DNA of 64,000 bases, from assembly GCF_030272615.1 (NCBI RefSeq), contig NC_081415.1, positions 105,041,796 to 105,105,795 on the forward strand. The letters run 5' to 3'. A program made the position numbers and the translations under genes. This stretch comes from Cryptomeria japonica (taxonomy: Eukaryota; Streptophyta; Pinopsida; Cupressales; Cupressaceae). The first letter of the stretch is position 1. The number at the start of each line of letters is the position of its first letter. Positions 58,690 to 64,000 of the stretch are shown here, piece by piece. Under the pieces are notes generated by a model, which made no database searches, was not told the DNA's origin, and saw only the letters and a list, made by a program, of their open reading frames with translations.

Positions 58690-59421
58690 GTTGCCTCCCC
58701 TCATTTGAAAAGGGTGAGGTTTTTGATGTATTGTTGCTTAAGGTCATTTCTAGATAATATATTGCATGTGCGCTGCTTTGTAATCTCTATTATTTGAATG
58801 ATTTGCATGGTTTCAATTGCCTCAACACTTAGTTAAAATTAACTTAGATTTGCTTTCATTGTTGTTAATTTGAATGAAGGATTTGATAAGTGTCAATTGA
58901 TGGTGTATTTCTGCTCATACTTTTGGTAAATGGATGATTTCCATTCTACCATGCAAAGTTAGTCTGAGCCCATCCCCTGTGCATCCCAACATCTCGATCA
59001 TAAGCACGACCCATTGAAGATTGCACCGGCCTTGTGTAGTTGTCCCTAGTGTGGCGAAGCAAGGTTTGGTTTCTCAAAAGCATCCAGTTGATACGGTCTC
59101 TAGAATTCGTAGGATTAGATTAGCCTTCCTAAACCCCATCTCTTTTTCCCTTTCTTTTGAAAGTCTAAATCCCATAAAATCCCAAAAAAAAAAGAAGAGC
59201 CTAAAAATTGCTAAATCCATCTAAGTCCAGCAGTTCAAGAATACTTGTCAAACGTAAGTCCCCTTGAAAATTTCAGCATACACTACCCAAGAAGCTATTC
59301 CACTAAAGTCGCTTGTTCGCACATATAGACCTTGGAATCAATAGTGATTTTTCAGGAGAGGATAGAATACCTTCCGGTATCCTATCCTAATGTTTGGTAG
59401 ATGATAAAACAGACACCAACA
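58690..59421 (+). other. Presumed R/U5 part of the giant LTR
   Basis: Non-coding. Contains an A-run near 59186-59195 and ends CACCAACA. Confidence 0.4.
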
Positions 59422-59426
59422 AGACC

Positions 59427-61191
59427 CATCTCATAATTCGAATCGACTAAGATGAGCGAATGGATAGAAACATATTTATAGAAGTTAGACAATATCCAAT
59501 TCATCATCATTGGGAATGTATATGCTTGCAAACTCAGTTAAAACATTATAAGCATTTGCACAATGCAAGATAGCCAAAGAACGCCATAAAAACATCCAAC
59601 ATCATATAAGACAATAAGCAATATAATACAAAAATTTGGCAAACATCAATCATAGATAGTAAAAAAACATTGCATAAAATCCACAATGCCAAAATAGGAA
59701 CTACAATCAGATATCAAAATATAATGGAAATAATGAAATTGAATCACAACTTTAGGTTTGAGGATTAGATCATAACATTTGTATCCACAGTACATAATCT
59801 ATAAAACTTGATGGCAATATGAAACTTCATCAATAATAAAGTATGGAGATCAAAATAAAAAAAGAATTTGCAAGATAAGGCATATATGCTTGGGGTCTTA
59901 CATCCCTCTCCCCTAAAACTAGGCTTATCCTTAGAAGCCTACACAAAGGTGTTGAGACAAAACCGATAGTTGTGTAAAATCCTCTCATGTAGTTTTTGTA
60001 TCATCATGATGGTTTTACTGGACATTTATCTATTCCATGTCTCAATATTGAAGGATCAATCTTTGATGCTACAATACACGAATAAGATCCACTAGAAGTT
60101 GCCTACCCTCCTTGACTTAAAAGGCACCCTAAGCAAGAACATGCACCTTAATTGGGAACATGTGTCACATTTGAAATATATTGGCTCAAGATAGAAACAT
60201 GAAACACACTATGGATGCATGAAAGATTAGGTGGCAAGGCAATTCAGTACATGTAGTGCCTCATTCGAAGGACCAACACAGAACTTGACAAAACCTTTTT
60301 CTTTTAAAACAACAATGAAAATGCGACATCAACATGTCACGCTTGTGCTACAACATGCACACAAGTGTGGTTTGGAACACAATAATATGAAGGTAATGAC
60401 GACACAAATAACCTCAACATTGCATGAGCAAGGTGACACTAGCGGAAGACTTAATCATCGTGTGATAAATTCACCACGATGAAGTTACGAGATTGAAGCA
60501 ACAATGCCTAAAAGGCGATGGGGTACAAACCCACAACTGTGTCCTCTTTTAGCAACACACAAGGATAGTATGAGGGAATCATCAATCTCGAACGCACATC
60601 CAAGCACACTTGACAACTCTAACCATGCACTTAGAAACCAAGATAACCAAAGGGTTACCTAGGAGCTAATACTGCTCGAGTAGATGACGAAAATGTCAAT
60701 TTATGAGATGAGCAGGATGAATGTGCTTTCACTTCCAATACAGTCAATAGGACCTTAACCTCAAACCCAAAGGCTAACCTACACAAGAGGTTGTCTAACT
60801 AGGAGGCACTAACTCTCCACTGAATGGAAGGATGGCATGTCTCTTCCAAGCATCGAGGCACTTTCCAAGGCAAGGAGATGTCATGCTCTTGATGTATGAT
60901 ACTTGTTGATGAAATAACACCGTGGAAGGACTCCTGGGATCAATGGGGACAACTTTTGTATTCAAGTTTTCCTCAAGAAATGGCCCAAAAACAGCTTTGG
61001 TGATGATACGACAAAATTGGATATGCTAACTACACCAGCAAGCAAATGGGACACTAGCACCCAAAGAGGACACTAGCGACCAAGCACTATAGTCCTAGTC
61101 TGGTGCTAGACTCCTCTGTTAGTGGTGTAGTCCCTGCAGACTACTGGTGTTTGGACTAGTGAGAAAACCCAAGTAGGGGTAGGGTCCCTAG
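59427..61191. repeat. Anonymous 2.6 kb repeat, copy B, right part
   Basis: Aligns with 50113-51885 at good identity, including AAGTAGGGGTAGG at its end. It stops where the next element's LTR begins. Confidence 0.88.
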
Positions 61192-62044
61192 TGTTGAATT
61201 TAGTCTTTTAGATTAATACAATACTCAGAAAATAGAAATTTATCTTAATTTCCAGATTAATATTAATTGCTGTTAGTGTTTAGGAATTTCCAGAATTAAG
61301 CAAAAGTAGAGAAATGAACATAATGAACACACAACACACAAGTACCCTGGGAAAACCTCCTAGGAGGAAAAACCCAGCCAGAAAAGATCCTCAGATCTGA
61401 TTATGGATTATGAATAATAATCTGATTACAATACTTATCTCAGTTCACCCTTAGGGCTAATGGCATCTTCAAGTGGTTTCAGATCTGCCCCTTAACCAGT
61501 TTAGGATCTGCCTTTTATTGTATCAACCAGCAACCAAGGATTTGATCTTGAAATGAAATGTATATCTCTAGCTGATGACTGTAATCAACTTCAGAACAGC
61601 AGGTCCTTCAATTGGCAGATCGCTTGATGAAGAGCACTCCCTTAACGACAGAGATGGATCGCTTTATGCCCAGCAGATAAAAGAGTAAGTTCGTTGTCCT
61701 TCAGATCAGATTCGCATATGAGAGAGTAGATGATTGTGTGTATAAATGAAGTCAAGTTGTTCTTTATTTATATGAGGCGAGGGACCTATTTAGGCCGGCT
61801 TGACATTAATTCTTTTTATCCTTTTCCTTTTGTGCGAATTGTCTTTTGAATATAGGGTTGGCCCTATTTAGAGGGAACACGTTTCCCTTAGGGTGGCGTG
61901 AGGAATAGGTTTGGCTTTGTTTAGGGAGAGGCGTGTGAGAGAGGGCCCAACCCTACACGTTAAAGAGGGGCTAGCCCTTTGGGCAGATTCCAATGTTGCC
62001 TAAGGCAATTGAAATCTGCCCCTCCTACCTAATTACAATCAACA
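61192..62044 (-). repeat. 3' LTR of the terminal copia element
   Basis: 853 bp, TGTTGAATTT...CAATCAACA on plus; hairpin CTGGG...CCCAG at 61347-61377. The purine tract AATTAAGAGGGAG (minus) follows at 62045-62057. Boundaries rest on these features, as the partner LTR is outside the window. Confidence 0.85.
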
Positions 62045-62059
62045 CTCCCTCTTAATTAG

Positions 62060-62360
62060 GGAGGAGAAAACATAATCATAATATCATAATCTTCCATCTT
62101 GCACACAAGCAAAGAATGGATTACATAATCAGAATATTGTAGTCTTCCATCTTGCACACAATTATACAATGGAACTACATAATATAATCCTCTAGCTCGC
62201 ACACAAGCATAGACTGGATCCACCTTACATTGCCCGCAGAGCGTGGAGAGGATCCTTTCTACCATCTTACATTGCCCGTAGAGGATGGTAATAATTACTC
62301 TTCTCCCTGAGAAGATTACAATACCACCTTACATTGCTCGTAGAGGGTGGTTTGATACAA
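62060..62360. repeat. Short-repeat array beside the purine tract
   Basis: Units such as CATCTTGCACACAAGCA and ACCACCTTACATTGC(T/C)CGTAGAGGGTGG recur. The last has complementary ends (CCACC/GGTGG). The layout matches the array at 46860-47095 in the gag-only element although the unit sequence differs. Confidence 0.75.
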
Positions 62361-62369
62361 CACAATGTA

Positions 62370-62900
62370 TCACTGAGGTTGAGACTCCCTCTCAACTAGG
62401 GTTTCATTTTCCAAAACACTGAGTCTGTCTCTGAAGTACACAAACTTCACTTTGGACAGAGGCTTGGTAAGAATATCTGCAACCTGCTCATCAGTGTTGA
62501 CATACTTCAGCTGAATGGCCCCTCTTTGCACCATATCTCGAATGAAGTGAGAATGAGTTTCCACATGTTTTGACTTGTCATGAAACACTGAATTGACGGA
62601 CATTTTGATACAACTCTGATTATCACAATGAATAACTGTAGGTTCCCAAGGTTGTCCAAACAGCCCAGCAAGAAGCTTACGAAGCCACACTGCTTCTCTA
62701 GAAGCAACACTTGCTGCAATATACTCAGCTTCAGCAGTACTTAGTGCAATTGAGAATTGTTTTCTGCAAGCCCAAGAGATCACTGTGGATCCTAAGCTGA
62801 AACAAATGCCAGAAGTGCTTTTCCTGTCTTTGACACTTCCAGCCCAATCTGCATCTGAATAACCTTCCAAGGTTATTGAAGTGTTAAGTGGATACTTCAA
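62370..62900 (-). CDS. Copia RNase H, complete domain
   Basis: An open frame contains SDADWAGSVKDRKSTSG with the first catalytic aspartate, the ALSTAEAEYIA block with glutamate, HCDNQSCIKM with aspartate, HVETHSHFIRDMV, and the terminal VADILTKPL. This is a full copia RNase H with its usual C-terminus. The preceding frame is cut from it by one TGA at 62919-62921, so it belongs to a decayed polyprotein. Confidence 0.9.
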   Translation of the reverse strand: MKYPLNTSITLEGYSDADWAGSVKDRKSTSGICFSLGSTVISWACRKQFSIALSTAEAEYIAASVASREAVWLRKLLAGLFGQPWEPTVIHCDNQSCIKMSVNSVFHDKSKHVETHSHFIRDMVQRGAIQLKYVNTDEQVADILTKPLSKVKFVYFRDRLSVLENETLVERESQPQ

Positions 62901-62918
62901 CCCATAACCAACTGTGCC

Positions 62919-63842
62919 TCACAAGTATCTTAGGATGTGCTTGGCTGCAACAAGATGAGCATGTTTGGGCATGCTCATGAACTGACTGAGAGCATTCACT
63001 GCATAGCATATGTCTAGTCTAGTGTTAACTAGATACATCAATGATCCAATCAACTGCCTGTACTCCGATGGATCTGCAAAATCAGAGTTAGCTGCAGAAA
63101 CACTTAACTTATTTAAGTTAGATTGCATAGGAGTAGACATAGGTTTACAATCCATCATTCTAAATCTTTTCAAAATATCAATAGTATACTTTTCTTGACT
63201 TAGAAAAATTTCGTTAGATCTTTGCCATACTTCTAAACCTAGAAAATAATGCATTAGACCTAAGTCCTTCATTTCAAATTCTGAAGCTAATTCTTTCTTA
63301 CATCTAATGACAAGTTCATCTTTACTAGTAAGAAATAGATCATCCACATATAGAACTAAAATTAGCATTTCATCATTAGATATCTTAAAGTAGATGTTAG
63401 AGTCAACACCATTTTTACAAAATCCTAAACTTAACAAGTACTTATCAATTCTTTCATACCAAGCACGAGGGGCCTGTTTGAGGCCATATAGAGCTTTCAT
63501 CAATTTCCACACATGAGTTTCTCTATCCTGAATCTCATAACCCTTCGGTTGTTCAATATAGACTTCTTCCTCAATGACACCATTAAGGAAGGCAATCTTA
63601 ACATCCATTTAATGTAGCTTCCAACCTCTAGCTGCAGCAATAGCTATTATAGTTCTAATAGAGGTATATCTAGCAACATGAGCAAATGTTTCTTCATAGT
63701 CTATGCCTTCCTTTTGAGAAAAGCCACGAACTACAAATCTAGCCTTATATTTTTCAATACTACCATTAGCATTATGTTTAATTTCGAATAACCATTTAGA
63801 GGAAACAACAGATTTACCTTTGGGTTTGGCACAATGTCCCAA
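62919..63842 (-). pseudogene. Copia reverse transcriptase (one in-frame stop)
   Basis: 63609-63842 holds KWLFEIKHN, KARFVVRGFSQ and an ETFAHVARY block. A TAA follows, fitting a former CAA because relatives have LHQMDV here. 62919-63608 holds MDVKIAFLNG, KALYGLKQAPRAWYERI, the catalytic LYVDD box and KDLGLMHYFLGLEV. The two segments are otherwise continuous. A TGA ends the second segment just before RNase H. Confidence 0.92.
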
Positions 63843-63955
63843 ACATCATTCTTGATGATTGACTGATACTCTTCATCCATAGCGAATTTCCATGCATGAT
63901 GGTTCAAGGCTTCTTCAACATTGCATGGCTCAGACTCAATGAGATTGCACATCAA
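63731..63955 (-). pseudogene. Upstream pol segment before reverse transcriptase
   Basis: Encodes EALNHHAWKFAMDEEYQSI and NDVWDIVPNP, the conserved entry into copia reverse transcriptase. It is out of frame with the next segment near 63835, so a small indel separates them. Confidence 0.8.
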
Positions 63956-64000
63956 TCCAATGTAGTTGGAGAATATTTGGGGTCTCTTGGTTTCTCGGAA

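Larger units (their letters stand above)
52713..59421 (+). mobile_element. Giant LTR-like insertion (6.7 kb), probable solo LTR with an ORF
   Basis: Starts TGTTGTGACC, ends ACACCAACA, and is flanked by perfect 5-bp duplications AGACC (52708-52712 and 59422-59426). The flanks join into the repeat unit seen uninterrupted near 50090-50130, so both ends are exact. TG...CA ends and a 5-bp duplication are LTR hallmarks. No internal copy of either end, no primer site, purine tract or pol is seen, so I read it as one very long solo LTR. It contains, in order, a ~110-bp tandem repeat, a 42-bp minisatellite, a ~95-bp repeat, a ~1,050-codon broken ORF, a TATA box near its right end, and ~730 bp of R/U5-like sequence. 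Alternative: a non-autonomous element of another type with similar ends. Confidence 0.75.
39630..64000 (+). other. Presumed HEN1 intron 7, longer than 24 kb, filled with mobile elements
   Basis: Exon 7 ends at a consensus donor (AAG/GTTTGG) directly after methyltransferase motif I. The domain's next blocks should follow, but no plus-strand segment to the window end encodes them. Everything recognisable downstream is retroelement or repeat. So the intron runs past the window, or the gene is truncated here. Confidence 0.6.
61192..64000 (-). mobile_element. Ty1/copia retrotransposon, partial (runs off the window)
   Basis: 3' LTR, purine tract, RNase H and most of reverse transcriptase are present on the minus strand; integrase, protease, gag and the 5' LTR lie beyond 64000. 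The LTR hairpin and the repeat array near the purine tract resemble those of the gag-only element at 45716, so this may be the autonomous relative. At least two stops and one frame change show decay. Confidence 0.93.

Noticed and set aside
52713-59421. Complete LTR retrotransposon with two LTRs
   Set aside because: Neither terminal sequence recurs inside, and no primer site, purine tract or pol was found.

Overview
The window comes from a large, repeat-rich plant nuclear genome, most likely a gymnosperm (conifer-type). The signs are many old nested LTR retrotransposons and LINEs, solo LTRs over 1 kb, a cellular gene with one intron longer than 24 kb, degenerate interstitial telomere-like repeats, and plant initiator-Met-tRNA primer sites. 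I cannot name the species. Only one cellular gene is recognisable: the 5' portion of HEN1, the small-RNA 2'-O-methyltransferase, on the + strand (32770-39629, seven coding exons, exactly 800 codons). Its remaining methyltransferase exons are not in the window, so everything after 39630 is probably its seventh intron.

Layout upstream of HEN1. 215-6508 is a decayed Ty1/copia element (- strand). 6735-9765 is a LINE RNase H fragment (-) split by a 2.6 kb LTR element (7055-9681) that carries an intronless DEAD-box helicase fragment. 10691-15120 is a rearranged LINE (-). 15130-19755 is an AT-rich tandem repeat split by a 5'-truncated LINE (+, 15581-19585, 18-bp target duplication), itself split by a solo LTR (15648-16829). 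19756-27000 is telomere-like repeat split by a non-autonomous relative of the first copia element (20122-26112), which holds its own solo LTR (21797-23351). 27305-29934 is a compact non-autonomous LTR element (+).

Layout inside the presumed HEN1 intron 7. A LINE ORF1 relic (-) is split by a solo LTR and by a 334-bp TRIM whose 135-bp LTRs are more than half tRNA-like sequence (41494-42128); the TRIM's second LTR is split in turn by another solo LTR. Then come small tandem duplications, a gag-only copia derivative (45716-49356, -), two tandem copies of a ~2.6 kb anonymous repeat, and, inside the second copy, a 6.7 kb TG...CA segment with a perfect 5-bp target duplication (52713-59421). It looks like a giant solo LTR carrying minisatellites and the remains of a ~1,050-codon ORF upstream of its own TATA box. 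The window ends in a decayed copia element (61192-64000, -).

Together this is one expressed-type gene embedded in layers of retroelements whose insertion order can be read from target duplications. The two most unusual items are the tRNA-bearing TRIM and the ORF-bearing giant LTR. The helicase-carrying LTR element and the LINE copies with an extra open region downstream of RNase H come next.
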